From assembly GCA_037957365.1 (NCBI GenBank), contig JARHVA010004250.1, forward strand, positions 421,001 to 485,000: a DNA stretch of 64,000 nt. The letters are read 5' to 3'. Source of the stretch: Torreya grandis. Lineage: Eukaryota > Streptophyta > Pinopsida > Cupressales > Taxaceae. Shown here in pieces: positions 25,925-37,860 of this stretch. The translations under genes were made by a program, and so were the position numbers. Each line of letters begins with the position of its first letter. Positions within the stretch are counted from its first letter, which is position 1. The notes under the pieces were generated by a model that did no database searches, was not told where the DNA came from, and saw only the letters and a list, made by a program, of their open reading frames with translations.

Positions 25925-27623
25925 GTGATGTGTCCAAATAAAAAGATCTATCATAGTGAATCCTTAATAGTGAATCCTATCATAGTTGGTGATGATCATG
26001 ATGAAGAGTTGGAGAGTGTGGGTGTTCAGCCTATGTTGATTAGGGAAGAAGTCCTAAATATTTTGGCATGTGCACAGAGGAATTTTCATAGCAAGCTAAG
26101 GAAAAGGAGAACATAGAATCATGAATGACACATCATGCTAATAAAAATGCTTATTTACCCCCTCCACCCCCACTGTTCATCAAGGAAATGAAATACTTAG
26201 AAGTGGTGTTACATGTAGATAATTGGGTGTCAATTGTGCCCACTTGTAACATATTTTATTATAACTATCACTAGCCTAGAAATAAAGTAGAACTACAATG
26301 TGACTACTGGGTATGGTGCCAAAACATGAGGAATGAGATTGTGTATGACGTGAGTATTTTCACTACTATCAATGATGTAGAAATATTCTATTTGTTTAAT
26401 ATTTTGTATTTTGGGAAGGTAGTAGAAGTAGTCAAGTTTTTTATTTTGTGAGTGCATGAAGATTATTTCTACTTTATTGGGCACCAAATGTAGATTATAC
26501 TAAAGAGGATAAAAAAAGTCATGGGGTTTTAATGCTTAGGTGTGGACCTTGCTTATGACTTGGGGGACCAAGAAGAGATTTAAAATACTACAATGATGCT
26601 TTAGTATTGAAAATAAGTCCACGATATGCATATCACTAATCTCCAAGATCCCACCCTTTGAGTGGCCATATGCATCATCATGACTAAGGTTAGAGGCATT
26701 GATAGATGGAAAGAGGTGTATATAGCCCATATTTATGTCACCTAACAAGTTACCCTAAGAGTGAAGTATAATTAGGCATAGTACTTCACTAATAAGATTA
26801 TCACAGATGTAGAGAAAGCCCACTGCCTACTAAATGAAAAGTTTTCATGAGGTTCTTTATTTTTATTACTGGTGTTTGATGACATTGGTTTACCATAGTA
26901 CACCATTGAATAATTGAAATGGGTGTACCCCCCTGATTTCAAGTCCCATGTGGAGTGGTTCAAAGTGCTTACTTGACCTTACTCAATTATTCCATCCTAT
27001 AAGATCAAAATGAAGGGATGGTATTATCAGATGAAGGAAGCCTTTAGTAATGAGTGGCATATTATAATATACTTACATAGATAGGTTGGGGACTAAGAAA
27101 ATTTTGTAGTAAAGTAACACTATTCAATAGCATGCATCTGAATTGTTCCTTCAGGAGAATTATCTCATTGGCTGAAATTACCATATGATTTCATTACATG
27201 GTACTTAACAAAAATTATCAGTATAATATATGATGCATAACTAATGAACATAATTATTGAGAAGATTGATCTAAATACTCATAATATCTACCAATTGTAA
27301 ATATATCCTGGGAAGAAGGAATATATGTCAAGGATGGAGTCAAATAAAACTAACATCAAGGTCTAGAAAATTTTGGTTCTAATTTTAATTTATTGTCTAT
27401 TTTAGATGTTGAAACCAAGGAAGAAATCATTAGGGAGTGAGAAATGTGAGGAGACAATCCCAACTCTAATAGTGTTAGAGAAAAAGAATAATAAGTATTA
27501 AGGGCATGATTCCAGCACCAATGCCTAACCAAAGCATGTGAAGTGACAAAGGACTACCCTAGTAAATATTGGTCAATTTTGGCCCACATACCAAGATTTG
27601 AAAAGTTGAGTAGAGGTCATGTG
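25925..27623 (+). pseudogene. aORF of element H, segment 1 (cut by element O)
   Basis: From 26,161 to 27,120 one frame can be read for about 320 codons with some 19 stops. Motifs shared with the E1 aORF, in the same order, are WVS near the start, YFGKVVEVVKFF, YFYFIG, LQDPTL, GWYYQMKEAFSNEW (about 27,016) and GELSHWLKLPYDF (about 27,150). E1 has GWYDRYIKAFKNEW and GNLSNWLKLP. A shorter acidic open frame (25,925-26,116) precedes it. The reading continues toward 27,623, where the AAATG target-site duplication of element O interrupts it. Function is unknown. Confidence 0.65.
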
Positions 27624-27628
27624 AAATG
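27624..27628 (+). repeat. Target-site duplication of element O, left copy (AAATG)
   Basis: The five bases AAATG lie immediately before the left LTR start and recur exactly after the right LTR end (55,446-55,450). A 5-bp duplication is standard for Ty3/gypsy integration. Confidence 0.85.
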
Positions 27629-28857
27629 TGTATACACATAATATTTTTAAAATTTTATTGATTACTAACACTTTGTATCTTATAGGAACCTATCAAGTCT
27701 CAATCTCTCTAAGTGCATGCCTTAAGTGGTGCACTAGGAAAGGGGTGGCTAGACCATCAGTGCTTCATAAGATTGTTATTCCTTTTTCCACTTACCATCT
27801 ACACACTTGTCCCCTAAAACCATTAACCCTAAGCTTGTTCTTCTCAGTCTTACCTCCTCCAATATTTTTCCTCTTTCCATCCTCCCTTTCTTGTCTTAAC
27901 ATCCTTTTGGACTGTTGGCTATACTAGGTTGATCAGGTTGAACCAGTAAAATTTAGGGGTGGTTATCACTTTCTTGGCTTGTTATATTTTTGGCTGACTT
28001 AGCATAAACCTAGTGATTTGTCCCTAAAAACACACTGGGTTGACTGGATCAACCCTATATAGATGACATTCCTAGGAGGATTTAGGGCAAGATCTACCGA
28101 TATATACAAGTTCATTTCCCACCATTTAATAAGAGAAGAATTATTAGCAAATAATTGAGAGTGAACATCTATTTATTAGCCATTCTACTTGAGGAATAAA
28201 GCTTAGGGTTCCATACTTTATTTGGAGATATGTATATTGTCTTATGGATAAGTCTTTCAAATGCTTAGATAGGTAGTGTAGCCTAGAGCTGATTTATCTT
28301 GGTTATCCTTACATACCACAACAATCTCTTATGAAACACCATGGCCAAGGGAGAGATTGATTGATCTTTGGTGGGTTCATCTTCAAAGGTAAGTATTCCT
28401 AACTTTATTTCTCCTTTATAAGAGTAGATAGATAATGCATTTATATTCTTCACCCATGTATTAGGATTTTGTATACATTGACATGAGTATATGTCTTCTA
28501 ATAAATGTTTAGTTTGGTTGTTTGTTTTATTATTTCTAACCCCCACTTTGTGTCACAAGCTTTGGTGTGCACTAAATTAGATTTGATTTCTTACTATTAG
28601 AGTAAGTGAAATTTTTTAAACCTTATGACTCCATTAGGTTTGTTGTGTGATTGTGTTAGACTGTAGGATTGGGAACCCTTCTTAGCATGATATGTTATGA
28701 TAATTGATATAAGTGATCCCTTAATCAGGTCTAACAGATCCCCATATTGGTCATGTTCACACTTAATAAGTGTATCCCCAGTTAGAAGTGTATGTATGCT
28801 CTTTAATCTCTAAGTTATGATTGATTTATAAACATGATGTATTTATAATTTCATACA
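27629..28857 (+). repeat. 5' LTR of element O
   Basis: This direct repeat of 1,229 bp starts TGTATACACA and ends GATGTATTTATAATTTCATACA, giving 5-bp inverted ends TGTAT/ATACA. It aligns end to end with 54,221-55,445, with roughly 15% differences in a 210-base stretch compared by eye. A primer-binding-site candidate follows it and a purine tract precedes the other copy, so this is the 5' LTR of a plus-strand element. The 99-codon open frame at 27,628-27,927 lies wholly inside it and is not a gene. Confidence 0.9.
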
Positions 28858-28877
28858 TTCTGGTGAACCTGATAGGA
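28858..28877 (+). promoter_or_regulatory. Primer-binding-site candidate of element O
   Basis: Directly after the 5' LTR comes TTCTGGTGAACCTGATAGG. The TGG beginning 3 bases after the LTR is the expected start of a site paired with a tRNA 3' CCA. I cannot name the tRNA without a search. Confidence 0.5.
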
Positions 28878-30517
28878 ATCCTATCCCACCATTGGTTGGT
28901 TTGTCTTCATGTTTCCATTTTCGTTTCTTTTCTTATTAGTATTAGCATTCACTTTGGTTTCACCTTCATTACATTTTATTGAAACTGATGTGAAACTAAA
29001 CCTTGTAGGATTTATTCCACTTTTTCATTCTTTTAGTCATTCTTTTGATCATCTTTTTTATCATATATTTTGACATACTGTATTGATTCTTTTGACCCAA
29101 CTATTTTTCTTTGTGCATGGGTTTTCAAGAATAGGTAATTAGATCCACCAAATAAACCTACTACATGTTTCCATCCTTTTAGACACCCATTTCAACCTAC
29201 TATTTTGACCATGTTGAACCTTTATAGTTTTAACATTTTTTTTAATAGGTTTTTGTATAGCTTTTTCGATTATATCGACCTAGTTTGTAGGTTTCTCAAG
29301 CATACTTCAAGGTTATTCATCAATAATATTCCTCCATTTCATCTCTAATCCACCAAGGTTCCTTTATACTTCTCTATTTATTTATTTTTGTCTTTCCTTT
29401 CACAATTTTCAATCTTTAAAACTATCCTTGCATAGTCAACTGGATCGACACTACTCACCTAGTTTTGTGTTTTGTGTGTTGTCTAAAATAACTAGATTGA
29501 CACTACTAATATAGTTTATTTTTATACTTTGCTTTCATAGTATAGGTTTGAATTTTTCATCCCTATTATATATTTTAGGAATATAGTTTTCACATTATAC
29601 CTTGTTTTTAATTGTAATTAACATCATATCTATTAGTAATTAATTCACACTTTTTTTGCATATTGATTGCATGCTTAGAATTGTTCACATAGTCTAATTA
29701 GGGGATTTTAATTAATAACTTAGTTTCAATATTTTTATTTTATGCACACATTTAAAAATAACAAAAACATAAATAATCACTTTAATATTTTATCTATCCT
29801 AGGCCAACATACTTGGATTTCATCACCAAAGAGGAAGCCAACTTGATGCTCTAGTTAAGTATAAAACATGTTTAATGGTATATTCTAGCTAATAACCTAA
29901 CACCATTATCATTTTGGTGTGTGAAGTGAGTGGGTAGGCCCCAATACCAAGCCTATATCATTTCCATTATAGTCTTTTTCATCCCAAACTACCTAAAACC
30001 ATCCTTCGATTGTTATCTAGTAACTTGCTTATATCCAACTTATAATCACATTTAAAATAATTTTTTAATAGTATAATTAAAAATAAGGTCTAAAAATTAT
30101 TTATATTTACTTTTTAAATTGTTTTTTTGTTATTTGTTCAATTATGTGCACAAAAACTTGCATTAGCTAGTGTTAGTACAATATTTTGTTGTGTGTGTTT
30201 CAATTGGATTGGTCAATATTAATCCAATTGACTATTTATTTTATTTTACTACTTACTACTTTTCATTACTTGAAAATTTATCTTATTTGATTTTAAAATT
30301 TGTTTTAATCTTCTTGAATTCCTTTCCTTTTATAATGGATCGACCCAATCGACCTAATGCTTTTTCTACCTTTTATACACTATACTAAATCGAGCCAGTC
30401 AACCTTGTATAGTTTGACATTCCCTATTTATATAATTGATCAACCTAATTAACCCTATACTATTTTAGTCATCACTTTTTACCTTTTCTTTCTCATATAT
30501 CTTCATTTCCCTTCATC
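28878..30517 (+). other. Untranslated leader of element O with repeated GATC/AACC motif
   Basis: About 1.6 kb lies between the primer-binding site and the gag start. No ORF is supported. The leader holds several degenerate copies of a 20-24-base motif built from TAGNTTGAYC followed by RRTYRACC, for example around 29,440, 30,330, 30,390 and 30,440. The same motif also occurs in both LTRs. Confidence 0.45.
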
Positions 30518-31913
30518 ATGGACTTTCTATTGGATAATGACAATGAGTTATAGTCAACAGACATGATGAAATTTACCAATCCTAATAGGGTCTCCCATAG
30601 AAAAAGTAAGGATCCTCTTTTAGATGCTAGTAATGTTCATATTTCCACTCACACAATGAACTATGGGACCCCTCCTCATATCTCTTCACAACATAATCCT
30701 CTTTTCTCATTAGAAGACTAACCTGAGTTATAGTATACTTTTGAAATGATTTTTTTTATCTTCAAATTTCCTCAACATAGAGGAAAGGATCCTTATACCA
30801 TTTATAACCTCATGATTAGTGTTAAAAATGAAGATCCTCATTCACCTGCTCTTACATTCTCTACTAGATTTAGAGGTACCATTTTCTTTGCTTCTCAACC
30901 TCTTCCTTCAATTTCAAATACTTCTTATGCCATGACATCTTCTTCTCTAACCTCTTCTATCTCCATGCATAGTATCTCAAATAACATGGTGGGTTATACA
31001 TCTAGTGGGCATCTCATAAGAACCACTAACATTCATCCTTCAAATATTTAATTATTTTCTACCCAAGGCAATCAGGCTTCTAGTTCTTCTTCCTCTCAAC
31101 CATTCACTAGTCCATCTTTTACTTAACAAGCAAATTTTACCACTAATGCCTCAAATTTTTACAATTATTCTCAAACTCATACCAACACAAATAATAATTC
31201 TAATGCTTCTAATACTAATCAAACACACCAAATTTTTTTACAAACTCTTAATTAAATGAATACATTTTAAGCCCATAACACAAATCAAATGATGAGAATG
31301 AAAAACCACCTTTTTAGTCATCAATCTCATCCATAACCAATGGCTTGGGGAATGCATAACCATAAATTTCCCCCTCCTCTTAAATATTATCAAGATAATC
31401 TCATTTCCCAATCTCCTTTAGTCAATAAAACCATCAAGCAGTTACAAAATGAACTTTTTACAACTCAAATTGCCAACATTGATATAAGAGGTATAACACC
31501 TACAATTTCTTATAATGGGTCAATTGATCCTACCCTTCAACTCAAAAAAAATATAAATCTTTAAAATGGTTGGGTAAAATTAAAAACCTTTGACACTACC
31601 ACGATCCTAGACAAAACTCTCACAGGTGATGCCTTGGATTGGTACAATCAACTTAGAGCTCATTCTATTTCTAGTTTGGAGGACTTAGTAAATGCTTTAG
31701 TTCAATAATTACAAACTCATGATCTTCCTAAAAAAACTTTGGCTAATTTTATTAATTTAAAACAACATGATAATAAAACTTCCCAAGCCTTTTTGAAGAG
31801 ATGGAAGACTTTGTTAAACAAATGTGAACATAGCATGGCAGATGATAACCTTTTTCATCTCTTTACAAATGTTTTATTTCCTAAACTTACATATCAAGTT
31901 TAAAATATCTTCA
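30518..31913 (+). pseudogene. gag of element O, 5' part (interrupted by element L)
   Basis: A single frame runs from ATG 30,518 (MDFLLDNDNEL) to 31,913 with about 11 stops in 465 codons. The N-terminal 300 codons are Ser/Thr/Asn/Gln-rich and low in complexity. The conserved gag domain is at 31,620-31,900: GDALDWYNQLRAHSISSLEDL, LPKKTLANFINLKQ, FLKRWKTLLNKCEHS and LFHLFTNVLFPKLTYQV. It matches the plant Ty3/gypsy gag core, in which F-x-x-R-W-K is characteristic. I chose the start because it is the first ATG of the frame and follows the long leader. Element L then splits the gene. Confidence 0.8.
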
Positions 31914-32888
31914 TGTATTGTTGTCACTTGGATATGCACCCATTGAGGAGATACAAATCTCTCCTCACCCATGTGCCACAATGGAATCGACTCTAGGCAT
32001 GTGGGCAACTTAAGGAATTAGGTGAGTCTTTAGATAGGGATAGCTCCTTTGATGTACCACTTTGGATTACTAATACTACTAATTTTGGGGGTGAAAAGTG
32101 AGAGAGAAAACTTAAATAAAACTAAACTAAGGGAGGTGATACACCAAATTTATTGATGACATCCAACCATATGCATATTACACTTGAAATCAAAGGAAAA
32201 CTAAACATACACTCTCTAATCTATGTCTTCTTACATCAATGTTACATTATGGGGTTATGGATGAAAGTGAAAATATAGGAGGACTAAATAAGAGTCCTTT
32301 AATGGCACTAGTGAAAATAATAACTCACTTAAACTTTGACATTTCCTAGAACACATCACATGCTCTATAAGAAGAAGATTCAAATAGGTGAGAGAATGTG
32401 ACAACTTGTTAAGGACTCTATAGTATTTACTAAGAAAATTCAACATTCAAGTAAAATAAACTATGAATATTCAATAAATAGGTAATAATTAGTCATATTA
32501 TTGATAAAAATGTATAAAAATTAGTGGGTCTTCACCATACTCAAGTGGAGCCTTGAATATAATGGACAAAACGGGTAGCTCTTATAGAACTTAAGAGAGA
32601 GAGAGAAGAAGAGAAGTCCAAGGGTCATAAGGAAAATTTTCAAGATGATAAAATTAGTTAGACATTCATGATAAGAGGATATGGGTTGAACCATGCAAGT
32701 TGATGAAGTACAAATGTTAATCCAAGTCATCAAAGTCTTATAAAGTGGCACACATTTCCTCATTTTAGCTCATAAAAATTACCTACATAATTGGACCAAT
32801 TTTAACATTCCATAACTCATGAAGATAATTTATAATGACTATAATAGAATGGAATACTCTCATAAATTCTTATCGATGAATTTTTTGC

Positions 32889-33125
32889 ATGTCTGGTCTT
32901 TTAAAAACCTCTGAAAGTGATCCATCATCATCTGATGTCCAAAAACTTGCTTTCTTATGCACCCTGCAAACTTGGCCTCAAAAATTCCTTCCTTTTTCCA
33001 TGAAAATATGTACAAGGAAGTTGGTGAAATTTTATAAGACTCTCGATGGAATTGGAAGCATCAGAGGCACCTTAAATGGCCATTTACTTGACATTTTCAA
33101 CTTCTCTCTAGCTTGTGTAGTATGA
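32889..33125 (+). other. Small open frame inside the L LTR, left copy
   Basis: The 78-codon frame reads LLKTSESDPSSSDVQ and CTLQTWPQKFLPFS. The right LTR has the matching frame at 41,037-41,321 (94 codons; LKTFESEPSS, CTLHTCPPKFLHFS). The left copy ends earlier because of C-to-T changes. It lies in LTR sequence and on the strand opposite to the internal ORF. It may be open by chance. Confidence 0.25.
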
Positions 33126-33867
33126 TAGTTTTGATTGGTAGAGTTCAAACACCTATTTGAGGAACTTAGAGGCTGATTCAATTAATTATATTAATATGCA
33201 GAGTTATCTTAAGTCTTAATATTTCATCCAAACATTTTTTCATCTCTTGAATCCTTATATAACCTATAAAACACAAATAATGGTCAAAAAGAGCCTGCTT
33301 TGCACCCTATATGTACAATTGCATATAGATAGTTGGCATGGTATGGATATTGAGAGAGTAATTTTCATCATCCAATATCTATTATGGTCAAACTATTCCA
33401 TTTGATTGCATCTCCAACTCCATTTCTTCAAACTGATCTTGGCTAAGGGTTTAGTAGGGTTTTACGACAGTTTTGGGTCTTATGCATTGTCCAAAACATT
33501 TACACATCCAAATTGCATAAAAATTCCACAAAATTGATCTTAGGGGACCCTAATAACCACCCTAAACTTCTTTAGCCACCATTCATAACCTCATGGAAGA
33601 TATGAGTAACCAAACTTGCCTCATTGAGCTTGTGTTTTCTAATTTGCATGAGTTTGAGTTAGTTCAAGGTTTAAAAATGGATTATTCTAGATTTATTTTC
33701 ACTTTTATAGTTTTAAAACCTCTTTAATAACCTAATTAATTTTTTTCCATAAATTATAATACTTAAATCATGCTATAAGTGATTATAAACCCCACTTTGG
33801 ATACTAGGTTTAGCCATGTTCAATAGGCCTACCTATAAGTTTGGCTTAAAATGATCATTTTTGGTGG

Positions 33868-33869
<2 letters not shown>

Positions 33870-33911
<42 letters not shown>
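33870..33911. repeat. (AT)n microsatellite in the left L LTR
   Basis: About 42 bases of uninterrupted AT repeat lie here. The equivalent place in the right LTR (about 42,030-42,045) reads TTATCTATATCTAATAG instead, so the repeat expanded in one copy after insertion. Confidence 0.9.
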
Positions 33912-33915
<4 letters not shown>

Positions 33916-36900
33916 CCTTAATATCTCCATAATGACCCCATAAACATGTTATAACTCAATATAATATTCATTCCATACTAAAAATGAATGTTTCTCTTCA
34001 TTTTTCCTTTAGGCCTTGATTTTGCCCATTAGGTCTGACTGCAAACCTAGGAGTATGGAGTACCTTTTTTTGGTTTCAAATGTTATTTATTGGTTTCCCA
34101 TGTTTATATGGGTGTTATTTAACTTAAAAAACTCACTTTAAGTGTCTAAAAAACTTATTATTCATTTATTTATCACCCTCTTTCAAAACTATAGGGTTTT
34201 TGCTCGTCAAGAGTGCTCTACCTTTGAGATAGAATAGAGGGGTGTTACCTAGTTTCGTCATCAAAAAAAAGTCATGGAGGGGATTTTAAAATTATTTAGG
34301 ATGTTATGTACAAAAATTTATTTCCTAAATGCATGATTTGACACTTCAAAACCACAAATTCCAAGATTGATTCTTTTAAGGGTAGACTATGTTGGATTTT
34401 ATGCAAGTATATTGTGTTTTATCATCTTTTTAAGACCCATCATTTATTTATCTTAATTTAATTGAAATTATGTAGGTTAAATTCCTCATCTTGTATTATC
34501 AACTTCAAGAAGTATTTAACCTTGTTCACTATTTACTTATAACCATTGTTGACTAATTTTGTTTTAAGGCCTATAGGTTCAAATTAACCCTCTAAAGGAC
34601 CTTTCCTGTAGATTATTTAGCTTATCCTAGATCTCATGAGTATTTAATAATCATGGATAATATTTATTTATATTTAATACATCTCTCAAGCATGTTACAT
34701 GCACTTTTTACTATAGTTAAGCCTTCTACTGCTTGATTGAGACAACATATGGCTGTAGGTGTTTGATGTCTTGACTGGGGTTGACCAAGGCTCTTAAAAC
34801 CTTCCTTGAACACTTATCTATGTTATAAACATATTTTTTCACTATCATCCATATTATATTAAATTTTTATGGTGAAGACACTATCAAATACCCTTTACTG
34901 AGTCACTAAACTTCTTCATAGTTATAGACGCTAATACAAGCCTGTGTATGTACACTAAGGTGTATATGAAGATCAATGACATAACTCATCATCATGGTTA
35001 TAATTAAAGTATTTAAAAACTTCATTAAGTAATTTTATCCTTTGGTTCAAGTTATTAGTGCTTCTCATGCACTTTATGTTCTAACTGAGCCTCCACTGCC
35101 CCTGTCGACTGAGACATGCCTTTTACCCCTACTTGTAGGTTATTTTACCTTATTAAAACTTGTTCTTGATTATGAAAAGACTTTCCTATAATATTAATAA
35201 GAAATTATCACCTTAATTCACCTTATTCTCATCAATTATGGTCTAAATCACCATCTAAAACCTTGATAGAGACACTAGCACTCTTCCTAGCTGTAGGCGC
35301 TTACTAAAGTCATATGTATGGATTGAGGGTGAGTATAGAGGCAAAAAAACACTTATCATATATCCTTGATGATAATTTAAGATATATATGTAATTTTAAA
35401 CCATTTTTAATCATTTAAACATGGTATAAAGGTCAAGTTTTAACATTGATTGAATAAAGTCTCCTTTTGAGCTTGAAATTATAGATATCACTATCTACTC
35501 ACAATGCATACAAATGTGATTTTAAGTCCCTCAAAGACTAATATCCATTCTTCCATTGTCATTTATTATTTATATAATTATCATCATATATAATTAATAC
35601 ATGACCCAATCTTGCTGATACATTGAAACCCTTAAGAGGCATGTTTGAAAAGGTCTACAAAAGCCCTCAGCCCTCTATTTTCCATTTTTGAGGATTGTTT
35701 CCCTAAACTCAGTCTCCATGTGTTTGAGAGTAATTCTTAACTTGTTTAGTAATATAGTATTTCAAGTGAGATATTAAATTGTAATTTTACCACATCAAGA
35801 CTCCAAGGGATGTTTATGTACATGTTTTAACTTCTCTATCATGACTCTTGCTCTCTGTATTGTCACTTATAGGTGTGTAATCTGAAGTATAGACAATGAG
35901 TAGCCTATAAGCAATATGAATTGTCTTGAGGTCTCTTGTGAGTTTTATAATTATCTCCATACTTACAAATACATAATTACAATTATAAAATACTTTTAAA
36001 AAATTCAACACATCCCTTTCAACATTTGACAAACCTCCATGAAAGCACCTGAAAGCTCACTTTTCTATCACAAGAATGTATGGCACTCAAAAATTATATT
36101 CTCATGGATATTATTTTAGAGAGATAAATTTATATGACATGATACTTAAATAATTTTTTAAAATAATAATATTGGACCTATCACAACCCCATGGACTCGC
36201 TTGAAAATCACAAAGTTCATGAAAATAGTTAAATTGCTCATTACACTCAAAAGAGACTAATCTACAATTTCAAGGTTATTAGCTAATCAAAACAGCATAA
36301 AAATTTAAAATAATAATTTTAATTATTATATAAATAGGCCAAAATAATCTATAATATACATGAATAAATGGTTTGTATGGAGTTCTTCAAACCAAGAGAA
36401 AACTAACAGGGTAGACAGAATAGAAAGGAATTTTGGAAGGTCAACTTCAAATGAATGATTAATAAATAAAAATTGATCATTATAAAACTCATTGATATTA
36501 AAATTTATCTCCCTAAGTTTACTACCACCTACCAAAAGTGTTAGTCCTGAAACTACATGTACTATTCATACTGAGCAAAAACCTAAGTTCACTTCTATAT
36601 GCCAAGAAGGGTAAAAATGTAGAAGAATATTTTTATATTATAAATGACATATCTAGATAAAATAAAACTAGATATGGGTGTGGGAAATATTAAGAGTCAT
36701 GTTTCTACTTTTTCCAAGTGGCACACTTTCCAAGGAGGCCATACAAGTGCAACTTTCTCTTTATTTTCCAAGAAAACTAGTTTTCTTCTAAACAACCTAC
36801 CATATTTTAGTTAAAAATAGTTATATAATACTTTTAATAGCACATGGGTCATGACATCATGTTTTTACACTTGGAAATTTATTAATAAACCTATATAAAG

Positions 36901-37109
36901 CATTAAATGTGTTATTTTGACCTCTCAAATGATCCAAAAATGATAAATGGACATAAAAACTAATTGACCAAAGATAATATAACATTATTTGACATAAATT
37001 AACCTATAAAACACCTCATGACTATATATTATACCCATTATATATGTATAAAGTCAATATTTTATCTATAGGTGCCCCAAGCTAACTAAAAAGTCAAATT
37101 TGGTCAACA

Positions 37110-37860
37110 AATTGGTGACTCATAGGAGTAGTATGCCTACTATACTAACTAGACTAGTAGCCTTATTATTCCATTCGGATTATGGAATTATATAAGGACT
37201 GAGACAAATAATTAAAAATTTGACCATTGACTATAAACCTTGACCAAGATAAGACAACTACTGACTACCTCAACCACACAAAGCAAAGGACACACACAAC
37301 AAGGAAAGCAAATACACACACACACACACACACATGCATAACTAGAAACTAAATATACCTCCTTTCCTAGATCAAAGGGAACACTTCTTGAATCATCCTC
37401 ATGGTGATATGAAACATAGTGTCAAGAATTCTTATCTTTGGATTGAATGATTTGTGGATCATACCTCTTCATTTTCACTTAACTTGATCTAATATCAAGT
37501 ATATCATCGTTAAATATGTCTCTAATGAAGACATATTCCTCTTTAACATGTTCACATACCTCATACTACTACTCACTCTTCACTTCATGATCAACTTGTA
37601 TCTCCTTAATATCCATGGCTTCAAGAGAAGTAGTTTCATGTTCCTTAGAATATTAATGCCATTAAAATCTTATTCCATCCTTCAAGGTCTAATGCATTTA
37701 TCCCAAATGGTTGAGAGGGTGATATCCCATCTTGATGACTTTAAACATGTCATCATGAAATGTGTATGCTTTTGGAAAGGATAGATTTGAAAGATTTGTT
37801 TCCCTTTGCATACTTACTTGAGTACCAATGCTACCTTCTCCATCTTTGAACAACTCATAG
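37110..37860. other. Internal region of L next to the left LTR
   Basis: This part has no clear coding frame. It includes an (AC)n repeat at 37,314-37,334. TTGGTGACTC directly after the LTR (37,112) resembles the start of some plant primer-binding sites and is the main argument for a plus orientation of L. Confidence 0.4.
37314..37334. repeat. (AC)n microsatellite
   Basis: About ten AC units lie in the internal region of element L. Confidence 0.9.

Larger units (their letters stand above)
31914..37109. repeat. Left LTR of element L (about 5.2 kb)
   Basis: This is a direct repeat of 40,062-45,191, recognisable along its full length. Shared landmarks include a purine-rich GAGAGAGAGAGAAGAAGAG run (32,590 and 40,752), the tail TAAAAAGTCAAATTTGGTCAACA, and dozens of conserved stretches between. 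About 10% of positions differ in a 180-base sample read by eye. It starts TGTATTGTTGTCAC and ends CAACA. The exact outer end is uncertain by 5 bases (31,914 or 31,919). LTRs of this size are rare outside Ogre/Tat-like and LARD elements. If L is read on the minus strand, as I prefer, this is the 3' LTR. Confidence 0.9.

Noticed and set aside
27628..27927. 99-codon open frame as a gene
   Set aside because: It starts at the first base of the O 5' LTR. The matching region in the 3' LTR shows no conserved protein.
37112..37130. TTGGTGACTC as proof of a plus-strand primer-binding site for L
   Set aside because: Only about ten bases fit, the rest does not match a tRNA end I know, and the ORF and leader layout favour the other orientation.
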